Source of the DNA: Brachynemurus nebulosus
Lineage: Eukaryota > Arthropoda > Insecta > Neuroptera > Myrmeleontidae
DNA: 64,000 nucleotides
NCBI GenBank assembly: GCA_035578155.1
Contig: JAPWDM010000048.1
Location: 264,501-328,500 of the forward strand
Direction: 5' to 3'
Below the pieces are notes generated by a model. That model worked only from the letters and a program-made list of their open reading frames with translations. It was not told where the DNA came from and did not search any database. The position numbers and the translations under genes were made by a program. Within the stretch, counting starts at the first letter, position 1; each line of letters opens with the position of its first letter. Shown one piece after another: positions 23,522 through 35,277 of this stretch.

Positions 23522-23934
23522 GATTTTGATATTTGGACAGATGACAAATAAATTTTAAAAGATTTAGGTTAAGTAAAGAAGTAACGCAACATATTTTGTT
23601 GGAACATATTAGAGAAAATTTAACAGCCCCTTCAAACACTAACAGGTATGTAAAATTATATTATAGTATTTTGTAAAATATTTATACATGGATACTGAAA
23701 TATTAATTTCTTACAGAAGCGGTGTACTACTAGCAAAGTAGTGAAATTAGTGTCACACAAAATTGCTTTGTTGCGTGAAGAATTCATTAAATTTCCAACA
23801 ACTGACGTCGAAAAGGCGCAAGTTAAAGAAAATTTTTATAACATTACGCGGTTTCCGAGAGTGTTTGCTGCTTTAGATTGTACACAGTACACACGTTCGG
23901 ATACAGTCGCCAGGTACGAGTAAATTGTAGAGCA
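23522..23934 (+). pseudogene. PIF/Harbinger (HARBI1-like) transposase relic with intact intron
   Basis: Exon-like part 1 (23522-23645) reads DFDIWTDDK, a stop, then FRLSKEVTQHILLEHIREN and LTAPSNTNR. That is the N-terminal RLSK-type segment of HARBI1-family nucleases. AACAG|GTATGT (donor at 23645/23646) and TTTCTTACAG|A (acceptor at 23716/23717) bound a 71-bp intron that joins in frame. Part 2 (23717-23934) has LREEFIKFPTT, FYNITRFPRVFAALDCTQYT and RSDTVARYE, matching the FPxViGaIDCTHI segment with the first catalytic Asp. The DNA-binding middle and the second half with the remaining catalytic acids are missing, and stops lie after GVLLAK. The annotation is a decayed partial copy. Confidence 0.85.
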
Positions 23935-24020
23935 CGTCAACTGTAATTTCGATGTTTGCCGGAAATAAATAATTTCGCAAATATGAACGGCCAAAAGGAA
24001 TTGGAACTGTCATTTATAAA

Positions 24021-24540
24021 ATAAGCGACACGTATTTTTTTTATCGGCGGAAAAAACGGCTTGAAGGGGTGAAATCGCCCTCCAAAAATTGGGGTAAAAA
24101 TTTAATTTTTTAAATATCTCGAAAACAGTAAGAGATAGAGCAAAAGTTTAAATTGGCAGTATTGCTCTTTTTTAAAGAGCTATTTATTGGTATGCAATTC
24201 GTTCAAATTGTGTCAAGAGGGGTGGCTGGGGGTTAAAATTTAGGGGTTAATTTTGCAAAAAGGGGATAAAATTAAACAATATAAAAATTCTGTTTACAGA
24301 TTTGAAATCTACGTCAGAAAATCTAATTGACCTATTTTTGCTCAATGTCCTAATATTAAGTCTAGGGGTAGTTAACTAGGGAGTGACTGTGTCGAATAGT
24401 CGTACTACTTGTGTAGTTTAAGAAGTTCTTCTTCATGGAAAATAGTTTAAGACATTTGAAATAACGTAGAAATGAAATTTTCGATTTCAAAATTCAGTTT
24501 GAGCAACATTGGAGAGGGGGTGAGTCACCCTCTTAAATTA
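24021..24540. repeat. Dispersed repeat D (GAAATCGCCCTCCA family), copy 1
   Basis: The ordered phrases AAATAAGCGACACGTATTTT, TGAAATCGCCCTCCAAAAAT, TAGAGCAAAAGTTTAAATTG, AGGGGTGGCTGGGGGTTAAA and AGTCTAGGGGTAGTTAACTA recur at 45530-45960 and 46865-47335, and in weaker form at 26560-26960. There is no coding motif. The class is unknown. Confidence 0.85.
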
Positions 24541-24748
24541 CATATTAGTTAACATACACTCATTTTTAATAATAATACATACACGGTTACATATACAGGC
24601 TGGAAACAGATTTATCGAACATGGGGCAAGTATGGTGAGAAATTTTTCTCAGGATCAATGTGATCTCTGACACTTTTTGATCAATAATATTTCATTTTTA
24701 AATCGCGTTACCATGGATCTGCAATATTTTTGTGTTTGTCAGATTAAA

Positions 24749-25260
24749 TACCCCTGTCGCAGCATCTGCATAACATAGCGAATTTCCAAATTTTGGGGAC
24801 TGGCGGATCTCATCTAAGAACTGTACCTATTTAAAATAGTTTAGCTTTCTAAGAGTAAAAGATTTTTTAAAATCGGCTGGGTAATTAGTTTTGATATTTT
24901 TGGGACCCAAGAACCCGAACGGACTTTGTGCAGCATAGTTGTATCCATCTAAAATAATTTAGTTCTCTAACAGTGAAAAAATTTTCAAAATCGGTCGGTT
25001 AGTTTATTTTTTACAATAATGGGAACAGTAAACCCTGGCGGAAATCATACAACATAACCTTTATTCATCTAAAATAATTCTAGTAAAAAGCTTATCCTAA
25101 CAGTAAAAAACGGGTCCTAGGGATCTCATATAACTTATGGTAGTCCGTAAGGTTCTTGTGGACATCATTTAATTACTTAATGAATTCAAATACTTTAACT
25201 TACTAACGGTGAAAAAATTTTCAAAATTTTCGACATTCGCTAAAAAAATCATTGAAAAAT
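24749..25260 (+). mobile_element. Helitron-like non-autonomous repeat (family H), copy A: 5' end plus satellite units
   Basis: It starts TACCCCTGTCGCAGCATC, identical to copies at 28543 and 59359, and is followed by four to five diverged ~120-bp units marked by ATCTAAAATAATTTAG and AAAAATTTTCAAAATCGGTC. The 3' tail with its hairpin is missing here. See copy C for the full organisation. Confidence 0.75.
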
Positions 25261-25539
25261 ATTTGATATGTTTCGATCAATTCATGGTCAACATCAGCAA
25301 ATAAAAGTTACTCAAATCGAAGAAAAGAATGAGTTATTTGTCCGTAGAAATTAAAATACAAATTCTGAAACGAGCAAAGAAATATTGAAAAAACTAGATC
25401 GGCAAAACATTCTGACAAATAACACTACCCAACTAATACTCGCCAATTTGAATGAAACTTAACATACTTATTAAACAGCGAAAAATATTAAATACGTGTT
25501 TTTTTATTTCGGCTAAATACGCTTTTTAGGGGTAGAAAA

Positions 25540-26250
25540 CACCATTCAACCTCTGTAGATGAAAACAGTTATAGCTAGATATTTTTGAAACGACATATTT
25601 TCTGAAAAAAGGGCTGAGTACCAAATTTGTAGAATTTGAAGCGATGCACTTGATAGTGACCCTGAAATCGATTTTCAAGGTCAGTTGAAAATGATTAGCC
25701 ATTGCCGAACTTTGACCATATCCTGTACCTATAAGCAGTAATTTCATGTATTGACTCAATCTATCTTCAAAGTTGATTTATAGAAAAAATTAGAAGAAAA
25801 CATTTTTGTAAGTAATTTTAGAAGTAAAGTTAAGAAAAGATTTAATATCACTCTAATTGTAAGTTAAACATTAACTTTATGTTATATTAGAAATTTTCAA
25901 AATTTTTTAAAATTTTTATTGCTACTCTATAGTTATCATATTAGGAATTCAATTGAACATATGATTAACTATTATTTTTCCGATTGCGATTGAGCAAGTA
26001 TTTTTCAAAATTACTTCTTGATCACTTATTTTCTATCTTGCATGTGAAATTCGTTCGAATATACTTTGAACCATTTAGGGGTGAAAAGTAAGCTACTCCT
26101 TTTGAAAAATATTAAATGATTTTCAAATGACTTTGGAAATTGACCTCAAGGTCAACTTCAAAGTCATCATCAAGTGCATCACTTTGAACTCTATAACTTT
26201 GGTCCTAAGCACTTTTTTCAGAAAATATATCGTACCATAATCCACTTCTA
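25540..26250. mobile_element. Inverted-repeat element
   Basis: Left arm 25585-25690 (CATATTTTCTGAAAAAAG, GATGCACTTGATAGTGAC) is the reverse complement of right arm 26150-26235 (ATCAAGTGCATCACTTTGAA, CTTTTTTCAGAAAATATAT). The motif TTTAGGGGTGAAAA or TTTTAGGGGTAGAAAA occurs near both ends. Arms are about 75-80% matched by eye. It is non-coding. Confidence 0.65.
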
Positions 26251-26559
26251 TGTTGATTCCTGGTCTCTTTTCCTGCGTTTCTAATATTTATGTCAATAAA
26301 AAATGTGCTACCGTAGACAAGGATGAATAGGTACGCATTCAGACTTCACACCGTATTTTTTTGTATTTATTTTATGAGTACCTAATCTTTAATATATTAA
26401 AAATTTACGCGAAGATGGTCACTTTATCAGCAGTATCCAAAAAAATTTAAAAATATTTGGTGGTTTTTGAAAAATTAACAAAAATCGTATAATTTCTTCT
26501 CTATGAAAAATTGGGATCAAAAGAGACGAGAAAAGAGTAAATGGGGACAACCCGTAGGG

Positions 26560-26960
26560 TCGACCAAAATAACGGACCCGATTTTTTTCATCTGACACAG
26601 TCGCCATTTAAGAAGTGAAATTACCCCTCAAAATTAGGGTAAAATTTCAATTTTGCTAGATTACTTGAAAACTGCGGCAGATAAAGAAAAATTTTAAATT
26701 GACACAACACTTCATTTTTAGAGAGCTTTCTACTGATATATACAAAGCCAGAGTCGGACCTACTAGAGGGGCTATTTTGGTAAATTTGGGGGTAAAAAAA
26801 GTTGTATAAGCGTTTTTCCTAACATCTAAAACAAAAACAAGAGCCTTATCACCATTTTTTCTAAGCATTAAAAGCTGGTTTATATTCGGTTTCTATTGAA
26901 AACTCAATTAGACTGCATGTTAAAAGTGAGCAAAAATTAAACCTGCAATAACTTTTAAAC
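26560..26960. repeat. Dispersed repeat D, diverged copy
   Basis: Phrases such as GTGAAATTACCCCTCAAAAT, TAGGGTAAAATTTCAATTTT and TTTTTAGAGAGCTTTCTACT follow the order of copy 1 at 24021-24540 with many differences. Confidence 0.45.
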
Positions 26961-27284
26961 GCTGTAGTGAATCTAATTTAAATTTTCACAGTCGATTAAA
27001 TTTAGAAAAACCATTATTCGCACAAATTTTCATAAGACTGTCACCATTTTTAAGTACCTCCATAATATCCTTAACTTGTAGCTATGGTATAATTATCAAA
27101 ATTTTTTGCAGGTTTCTTACTAATCATACAACATGTAATGATTCATACAACATACAACACATAATTCCTGAGTAGCCCTAAATAATGCGTGTCAAACACG
27201 CACTTGACGAGTTTTTTAATAATAATATTGTTAAAAAATTTCAATTTGTTATGTTAACTAAACATTTACCCCACCTCACGGACG

Positions 27285-27350
27285 TCTATGACTTCCAAGA
27301 TAGTCACTAGAGGAACATTTGTGTGACTATCTTGGACGGCTACTGTAATA
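27285..27350. repeat. Short foldback related to the 14845/19550 repeat
   Basis: ACTTCCAAGATAGTCAC near 27291 pairs with GTGTGACTATCTTGGACGG near 27320. The following GGCTACTGTA is the complement of the TACAGTAGCC that begins the 19550 copy. Confidence 0.65.
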
Positions 27351-27775
27351 TCTATGTCACTGGTTTTTACCAGTTTGTTAGTAAATATTTGTTACTAAAT
27401 TAATTACTTATCAACAAAAAACAGTTGAATAATTAGTCAAGAGGAATAATACTTCTGAAATTATGGTATATTCCTAACAGAAATTCTTCTTTTTCAATAT
27501 AACAATTTAAATATTTGAATCTGTTACTAATTCCAGATTATCATTTAAGTTAGAGAAAACTGTAAATACAAAATGATCGTTATGAAACGTAAGAAATGGT
27601 TATAATTGAATTCCTCCTATATCAGAATCATTGTCACTACTTCATTCAACAAAACTTCAAACAACAAAATTTCATGTCCGACTTGTTCCTCAGTCCTTGA
27701 ATCATTGTCATTGTACATACATGATGTATTAAATTCTATTTTTTAATATTACAAATTGGATTAATTTAGCATAAC
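27351..27775. other. AT-rich spacer
   Basis: Nothing recognised. Confidence 0.45.
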
Positions 27776-27779
27776 TTAA

Positions 27780-28508
27780 GGGGGTAAGGTTAATTCGTAC
27801 AAAAAAGGCATGTTTTTGTTATTTTTTTGTGACGACACAGTTAAAATCTCTTTATTAAAACCAACGGTACATTAAAGTATGATATTCGAAGAATATTGTA
27901 TAAAATTTTCATGAAGAAATATTAAAAAATACAGTAATGGAAGCAATTATTCGGATGTGTCGTGTCTCAGAAAAAAGTAGAATTGTGGTGCCCCTCATAA
28001 CTTAGTGCTGGATCATCCGAAATAAAAAAATTAAAGTCCATTCGTTAGATAATAGTTTTCCTCAGGTAAGGCTGGGAGGATTTTTTGAAATTTCATTTTT
28101 TCACTTTTATGGAACACTTACTGTAGTTTTGAAGTTATAAGGAGCACCGCCTTTGAAAACGTGAGTTATGGGGAAAGCGCTTTAAAGTTTTGAACACTTA
28201 AAAATTCTTGTATAAAACTGATATAGAATACTTACTGCTAAACTAAATTTTGTACTCTACACTGACAAAATATACAGTACAGGTATAAACACGTTTGTTC
28301 TTGCATTGAAATCTCTATAATAGGACTGAGAGAGAGATAATATATATAGAGAGCGAATCATCTGCCAGGTAACAACAAAAATACTAATAACTTCGTCAAT
28401 TTTGCTCCAATCAACTTGAAATTTTGAGACAATATTTTTGAGATATTATACATTCAATTAGAAAAATAAAAGAAAGCAAAAAAAATATTTTAATACCTTA
28501 CCCCGCCC
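27780..28508. mobile_element. TTAA-flanked non-autonomous DNA element
   Basis: The element is bounded by TTAA at 27776-27779 and 28509-28512. Its ends are GGGGGTAAGGT on the left and ACCTTACCCCGCCC on the right, inverted apart from a three-base indel. The TTAA target is characteristic of piggyBac and Kolobok superfamilies. In 729 bp there is no transposase frame. Confidence 0.75.
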
Positions 28509-28908
28509 TTAATAAGATGTAGCGTGTTATCTTAACAACAAATACCCCTGTCGCAGCATCTGCATAACATAGCGAATTTTCAAAGATAGGACACTGACGG
28601 ATCTCATATAACAACTTGTATCCATCTAAAATAGTTTAACTCTATAACAGTGATAAGATTTTCGAAATCGGTTGAGTAGTTAATTTTTTACTTTTGAGTC
28701 CCCACGAACCTGGCGGATCACATATAGTATAGCACATATGCATTTAAATAAGTTTAACCAAAAAATCACTAAAAATGGTGAAAAATGGCTTCTAAAAATC
28801 GGACATATCAGCTAACGAACTCGTCCCAGCTTTTGAGACTATTGAGCTTCTAACAAAATTTCGTAAAGATTGAATGCTTCATTCGAGAGTTATCGCGCAG
28901 ACACACAC

Positions 28909-28912
<4 letters not shown>

Positions 28913-28990
<78 letters not shown>

Positions 28991-29001
28991 ATATATATAT
29001 A
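28913..29001. repeat. (TA)n array, left part of a split core
   Basis: TA run with one CT interruption at 28989-28990. It is the left half of the TA core of repeat copy B. Confidence 0.95.
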
Positions 29002-29154
29002 AACAAATAACTCTCGTCCTTTTGTGGGTGACTCTTTGCACCCTGTAGACACTAAAACCGCAGGAATTTTTTCGGAATTAACAGTCGCGTCACCCCTCTA
29101 TATAGGAAATAAGAATTATTTCCTTTACACCTGTATATAATATATATACACACC

Positions 29155-29227
<73 letters not shown>

Positions 29228-29385
29228 GTGCATATATTATATACAGGATGTAAAGGAACTGACTCTTATCCGTTTGAGGGGTGACGCGACTGTTAATTTC
29301 GAAAAAATTCCTGCGGTTTTAGTGTCTACAGTTTGCTAGGTGTCGCCCTCCACAAAAGGACGAGAGTTATTTGTTTTACACCCTG

Positions 29386-29391
<6 letters not shown>
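29001..29391. mobile_element. Foldback element nested in a (TA)n array
   Basis: Left arm (about 29003-29150) and right arm (about 29228-29385) are reverse complements: ACAAATAACTCTCGTCCTTT, GTAGACACTAAAACCGCAGG and AACAGTCGCGTCACCCCT each recur inverted. The right end closes with TTACACCCTGTATATAC. The left end has lost that motif. A further (TA)n at 29158-29213 lies at the centre. The element lies between two TA blocks, so it inserted into, or recombined at, the TA core of the Helitron-like copy B. Confidence 0.85.
29158..29213. repeat. (TA)n array at the centre of the foldback
   Basis: TA dinucleotide run at the dyad centre of the palindrome 29001-29391. Confidence 0.95.

Positions 29392-29392
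<1 letters not shown>

Positions 29393-29466
<74 letters not shown>
29393..29466. repeat. (TA)n array, right part of a split core
   Basis: TA run between the foldback and the 3' tail of Helitron-like copy B. Confidence 0.95.
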
Positions 29467-29469
<3 letters not shown>

Positions 29470-29561
29470 TTTAAACAAATTTCTGCCGTATAGTCCCGAA
29501 CTCGGATCTTTCCATGACATTCTCCGTCATAAATTAAGTTCCAAAATGGAAAGTCGCTTAA

Positions 29562-31086
29562 AATAATAATTTAATAGTTAAATGAATTTTTACTTAAGTA
29601 ACAGAAAAATTTATAATTTTTTTCTGCTTTCCGTCCTGCGGCTTTACTCAGGTGTCTGTTTTGTTTTATTTTTGTTTTAATTTTGATTTATATAATTTCG
29701 TGCAATGGAATACATTTTTGTATTTTGTAGCTTTAGTTTGAGACCTTTGCTCTGATATCCGTAATAATAGTTTTAGATATTCTTCAGTTTTAGACCCTTC
29801 TTGGAGAATAACAATTTTAATGCTACTTTCATCTTTTTCTGGAATTCCAATAGTGTTTGAAGGGTAACTTGGAGATCGATTTAACTGTCCGCACCATTCA
29901 GCTATTTAATGTGATCCCTATTAGAAGGTTCTATAGAACAATCTTAACCTTACTTCACTTTTTAATTCGCTATTCTGAAATTCTGTACAAAAACAGTTAC
30001 TTAAATAATTAATACTATAAAAGCAAGTAATATTCATATTTCAGTAGCATATCTAATTTTCGCAACATCTTCTTGAGATCCGCCCAGCTGTTTAGTATGA
30101 AGAAGTTTTTTTGGGGTCCCAAGGTCCTGGGTGATAATTTTGCCCTCACTTATACTAACAAAATCATCTTATTTTAATTTAAATAATAATAGTACTGTTA
30201 CCTGAGATCCGTTTATCCATTTCTATAAGAGAAATGAATAAACAATTTATTTTATTTTACGTGTAATTGCTTTGGAAAAAAATTAAAATTTGTGGCTCCG
30301 TAACTAACGATAACAACTAATAATAAAACCAAATTTGAAAATTCAGGCTCTCTTGTGCCACCCCTGATATGATGCTCTATTCATAGACACTTCACTAGTC
30401 GAAATCCGTTAAGTAACCCTGGCTGTGTGCTTTTCACAAAATTTTATAACATTATTTCTAATTGTATTATATATCTATATATTGATTATTTAATAATAAA
30501 TAATTGTTAAAAGGATTTAGATTTTAGTAATCAAAATTATTACTTCAATAAATTATAAATTAACACTTATTTAACTGACTAATTATTTTCTTAAATAGAC
30601 TAAACAAAACATTATATAATTATTTATTTATTATTTAAATTTGCCGCTTTGAGGAATTTGCTTTGTTGTTTGTAACTTGTTGCCCTCTGTTGGGTTGTCT
30701 ACACAATTAATATTTAATCTCTAATGGACACTTTTCATTTGTAAACATTTTATCTAGTCGATATTGAATTACAAATTTAAAATTTGAAATAGGATTATTG
30801 TTCAACATTTTGAAAGGTTGTAACATATTTTGGAACTTATAACCCCATTCAGGTAAAATGTTAAATATTTCAAAAAATTTAATAATTAATTAATGTATTT
30901 TTTTATTTTTTAGATTGCTTTATGAGTATTTCAATTAAATTGTAGACAAACAATCTACTTGACAAAAGAAGAAATTTCCAATCTTTTGTGATGAATGTTT
31001 TCAACAACGAATTAACACTTAATCACAAATGTAAAAATGTTTGAATAGCTGTCGTGTGTAAAGAGGTTAAAATTCATTAACAATTA
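29562..31086. other. AT-rich spacer with unassigned less AT-rich patches
   Basis: Patches around 30085-30150 (GGGGTCCCAAGGTCCTGGG) and 30345-30430 (TGTGCCACCCCTGATATG) look like old repeat debris, but I cannot assign them. No gene seen. Confidence 0.4.
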
Positions 31087-31090
31087 TTAA

Positions 31091-31557
31091 CACTTTCAGT
31101 CCCACGGCTTCGGCATCCGAAACCAAACAAAACTTCCCCAGAGGCCGACCCCGATCAATAATTAATTGATTAGTTGATTACTCATTATGTGTGCGATGTT
31201 TATCATGTTTATCATTCTTCATCACCGGATGTGTTCCCATTCACACAAACACATACATACCAACAAACACTACTCTCTTGATTTCTATGTATAAAATAAA
31301 AAATTTTAAGATAAACAAAAAATACATAAAAAATATAATTTATATTTTTAAATAAAATTGATTTGAATGCCAGTGTGTATGTAGTATGTATGTACGTATC
31401 ACAAAGACGTCTGTTTACAGTTTTACACATACATACGTGTGGAACTGTGTTGTGTGTTTGAATCATTTTATTTTATGTATTTGTTTATATAGTTTTTTTT
31501 TTAAATATTGCCGGCTTCCGGGGAAATTTACTATGAAAGTGCTCGGGCCTCATAGTG
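31091..31557. mobile_element. piggyBac-like non-autonomous element
   Basis: The element is flanked by TTAA (31087-31090 and 31558-31561). The ends are CACTTTCAGTCCCACGG on the left and CTCGGGCCTCATAGTG on the right, imperfect inverted copies of the CACT...CCC type seen in piggyBac termini. The 467-bp interior carries CA-rich simple sequence near 31240-31270 and no transposase. Confidence 0.65.
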
Positions 31558-31561
31558 TTAA

Positions 31562-32699
31562 TGGAAATTAAATTATATGTGTAACAATGTAAAATATTTT
31601 AAGAAAGATTAAAATTTATTTTTAATTAAATGATACATAATTTTATTGGTGTTTTTACAAGTTCTTTTTTATGTGCAGCTTTTTACACCAAACAATCCGT
31701 TTGCATATATTTTCATACTTTACTATTTTAGCAAAAAGTCAATTCTGTCAAAAATGTCACTTATGTAGATTTGATTTAGCATTCAAATGTAAGTTGAGCC
31801 AAAACTCGTTTTCTTTTCTATTTTTTTTGTTAAATCACTCATGTTGTATGAATTTGTATTGTTTTTTTTTTGGACACAAGCGCGAGGCTCGTAACTGCTG
31901 GCTCCTGCTACATGGCTAATTTAGTTGTTCCGGCACTGTTTAGTTGCTCCAAAAACTTTATTTTCTGTTAAAAACACTATATTGTACCCATTCACTTTGT
32001 TTTTAATTCCAAAGTATACCAATTATATGTCATCAAAATCTTGTCAAATATATACTTTTTTTTATAAAATTTCCTTACCATCAATCAGTTTTTTCTAATT
32101 TAGTTCATCTTATTTAAAATTAAATAAGAAAATTTTCAAAATAATAAATATAATGTGTTAAAACAAAAATATTTATAATTAGGTTATATACATGCATGCA
32201 TATTATATGCATATATTTAAAAATGATTCCATTTGACAGATTGTTATAAAAAAACAAAACAAAAAACTAACATTATCAAAATTTGTACTTCGTTTACAAA
32301 TAGCTAAGGGCCATTCAACACCACAAAAAAAAATATGTCAAAAGTTTATTTAATCAAATAAATAGTACAGTTTAATTGATTAACATTTATAATATAACTT
32401 TATAAATTTATTAAGACATTATTCATAATACTTAATTAAAGAAATCTGACATATATTTAGGTAATAGAAATAACTAGTGACGAAACACCCTTAGACACAT
32501 TTATAAACACAATATATATTAAATAGAAAAATCAAACGAGGTAGAGTGAAATAACAAATAAAAAGAGACTTTTAAAACGGGATTATTTTTGATTTTTCTT
32601 AAGAACGACGTTATATAGAAGAAAAGTATAAAAAGCTCTCTGATATAACTTCTTACGATATTTTTGATAATGTAATAAAATTTTTGAAAAAGTTTTAAA
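31562..32699. other. AT-rich spacer
   Basis: No recognised element or gene. Confidence 0.45.
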
Positions 32700-32872
32700 T
32701 TCTGATCAAAAACACAAAAGAAAGACTTTAAAGCCCAAAATATCCGGTCTGTGGCATCGGATGTGTCTGGCTAACGAACTTATCCAAGCGTTTTGAACAA
32801 TTAACGATTTTACCAAATTTCGTAACAATTAAATGCTTCGTTCGACAGCTATCGCGTACACACATAAATACA

Positions 32873-32965
<93 letters not shown>

Positions 32966-33087
32966 TTTAGTGAAGTAGATTTTCGAGTTCTAGAGGCTCC
33001 AAAACAAATTTCTGCCATAGTCCCGGGCTTAGGTCTTACCATAAGAGCTGCTGTAATAGCTGAATTTTCATTCTGAAAATTCGCTAA
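32700..33087 (+). mobile_element. Helitron-like repeat (family H), copy D: 3' tail
   Basis: It contains GTGTCTGGCTAACGAACTTA, TCGACAGCTATCGCG, (TA)n, AAATTTTAGTGAAGTAGATT, AATTTCTGCCATAGTCCCGG and a terminal hairpin GAATTTTCATTCTGAAAATTC (9-bp stem at 33062-33082 including the flanking bases), followed by GCTAA. The order matches copies B and C. The 5' TACCCCTG start and the satellite are not recognisable. Confidence 0.75.
32879..32962. repeat. (TA)n core of Helitron-like copy D
   Basis: TA run at the same relative position as in copies B and C. Confidence 0.96.
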
Positions 33088-33582
33088 AAGGACACGGATT
33101 TGATTTGTAACCCGTCTATTATTCAGGTGTACTATGTGAAAACAATACGAAAGCGAACCGAGTAGTTCGCTCCGCTTTTGTTTCGCGTTTGCGGTTCTGT
33201 GTGCTATATGCGCTAAAACACGAAGGAAAATTTAAAATAAAATATTTTGGAGAGCATGGACGAAAAGCCATATCTGAACTTGTATAGCAAGCGATAAAAT
33301 ATTCAAGAATCAACTCGTATTCGTGCTTCAGCCTATTGAATATTAAGCCTAGTAATGTTAGTACTAACTAACAATCAGTTCAGATGTATTTAAAAGTAAG
33401 TTTAGTTTCTCTGCTTTGTACATCCATCCGCTTCATATACAAAGTGAATACAAAATGTATCTTCAAATGACACATTTTTCAATAGTAATATTTTGCTTAT
33501 GTAAATTCAAATTATTGCGTTTCCAAAGATTTTAGTTTTGCAGTAATCAACTTATTAAACTCAAAATTAACAATATATGTAT
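33088..33582. other. Spacer, partly less AT-rich
   Basis: Around 33150-33220 the sequence is richer in CG dinucleotides (AAGCGAACCGAGTAGTTCGC). No element recognised. Confidence 0.4.
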
Positions 33583-33585
33583 TAT

Positions 33586-34044
33586 GGGCGTTTTCGCGTT
33601 GGGGCTACCGTAGCGAGGAGCGACGCTACTTTGTGATCGTGTACTCGCAACCATTGATTCCGGTGGTCATTAGAGCTATGTTTAAAAATATTTTGACATG
33701 ACTAACGCAATATGGCTCCCGTTGACACATAACCGTGCACATAACCCACATAACTTAAAAAAAATTTAAATTTTTCAAACTGTTTATGTTTTATAATTTT
33801 TGTATTATGCCACGTTAATTTTAATAATTCAAACATAAAATTTTTCTTCATTACATTAAAAATTGCAACCATTTTAAAATATTATCAAAAAAAATTTTGA
33901 ATGACATTTGTATGCTACGCGAACAACTATAGCGCGTATCCATGGGAGAAATGCTTATGCTGCTTATGCAACGCGAACATGAATGCTACGTCAATCCGAA
34001 GTGATGCCCACGGAAGCGATGAAAGCCACAACGCGAATACGCCC
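33586..34044. mobile_element. Harbinger-like MITE
   Basis: The ends are GGGCGTTTTCGCGTTGGGGC (from 33586) and CCACAACGCGAATACGCCC (to 34044), inverted with few mismatches. They are flanked by TAT on both sides (33583-33585, 34045-34047). GGGCG-type termini with a 3-bp duplication fit PIF/Harbinger MITEs. Subterminal CG-rich blocks (GCTACGCGAAC, GCAACGCGAAC) repeat inside. At 459 bp it has no coding frame. Confidence 0.8.
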
Positions 34045-34047
34045 TAT

Positions 34048-35199
34048 GTATCCTAGGTTATAGATCAATTCTACTATAAATCATATTCATGTAACTGATT
34101 AGTGATTACAGTACAGGTATGACGTTAATTAATCTCTACTCGCTATTAAAATATTTGAAGGCCGCAAAGCAATCAAAAAATATATTACATATTAATACCG
34201 CAAATACAATTTCCATTATTTTTGTGTTTGCATATAGGTTTACATATGATATCAATAAAGAGATACAGTTAGTTTCAAAGATAATCGTACAAATTTAGGG
34301 TCTCATTTTATTCGTTCACTGTATTATTCATTTTGACAAGTTACATGTTATGACAGCCATTCTCTGTAACAGTCACAATATATATGTAATTTGATTTTTT
34401 CTTGTTCATCTGCTGGAAAATATATGTTTACTTAATTTATATTTACTGTACAAATGAGCTAGTTACTAGTTTATGTTTTAGTACCAGTTTTAACTATATT
34501 AAATTTATTTGTTTATCCACTGTTATTTTAATTAAAATTTACAGGCTGATTGAAAAATTATTAAACTGGATCGGTTGGGAATTACTCATTAAGCCACCGA
34601 ACCGTTTGAGAGTCACACCAGTTCGATAAACAGTAAATCACATACTCTCTTTAATGCGAAACGCAGTTATATTCGAGTGTTCAAATTTCAGCTTAGCTGA
34701 ACATTAAGTGAATATACATATATGAGTATTGTTTAAATACGACCTTAGGTCACTATATATACTTGTATGTACCTTAATAATGTTTCACAGGAACATGATA
34801 ATATTTTAAATAATAAAAAAAACTTCAAGATATCTAAATCTGATTGAAAGGCTACAAGCGAATTGTCATTTTGGTCGTTTCAAAGTTGATGATTAGTGTC
34901 CGGCTGATCGAGGAATTTAATAAAACTTGAATCTACTATTTTCTTTTTTTCGAAAACAACCAAGTCACAAACGTTTTTATGAACATATTCGAAATTCGCA
35001 AACGATTTCCGATCGACTGAGTAGCCGGACGCGTATACCTATCTCTAAAAAAATCTTTTCAGACATTTAAATTTTTAGTCGAATTTTCTCCGAGAAAATA
35101 GACTTATAAGCCTATACGATAAGAATGGCGAGAGGCGAGAGTAAGGGCGCTATCCGTTTTCGGACCCGCAGAACACGATTCTGTAGAAAGAAATGTCTG

Positions 35200-35200
<1 letters not shown>
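34048..35200. other. AT-rich spacer
   Basis: No gene recognised. Phrases near 35130-35180 (GGCGCTATCCGTTTTCGGAC) resemble repeat debris next to the TA array. Confidence 0.4.

Positions 35201-35274
<74 letters not shown>
35201..35274. repeat. (TA)n microsatellite
   Basis: Pure TA run bordering the left side of the repeat at 35275-35484. Confidence 0.96.

Positions 35275-35277
<3 letters not shown>

Larger units (their letters stand above)
28543..29561 (+). mobile_element. Helitron-like repeat (family H), copy B, split by a foldback insertion
   Basis: It begins TACCCCTGTCGCAGCATC and has about two satellite units. It then shows the conserved tail (GCTAACGAACTCGTCC, CATTCGAGAGTTATCGCGC), a (TA)n core, and after the insertion the 3' part (AAACAAATTTCTGCCG, AGTCCCGAACTCGG). 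It ends in a hairpin TTCCAAAATGGAA followed by CGCTTAA. This copy links the 5' start and the 3' tail in a single element with few units, so it defines the family's order. A palindromic element (29001-29391) sits in its TA core. Confidence 0.75.

Noticed and set aside
28850..29041. Open frames coding for long Tyr-Ile repeats (also at 29326-29566, 32728-33076, 35478-35669, 39040-39415, 55378-55638, 57079-57372, 59649-59876, 61770-62126)
   Set aside because: They are translations of (TA)n microsatellites and have no flanking protein motif.
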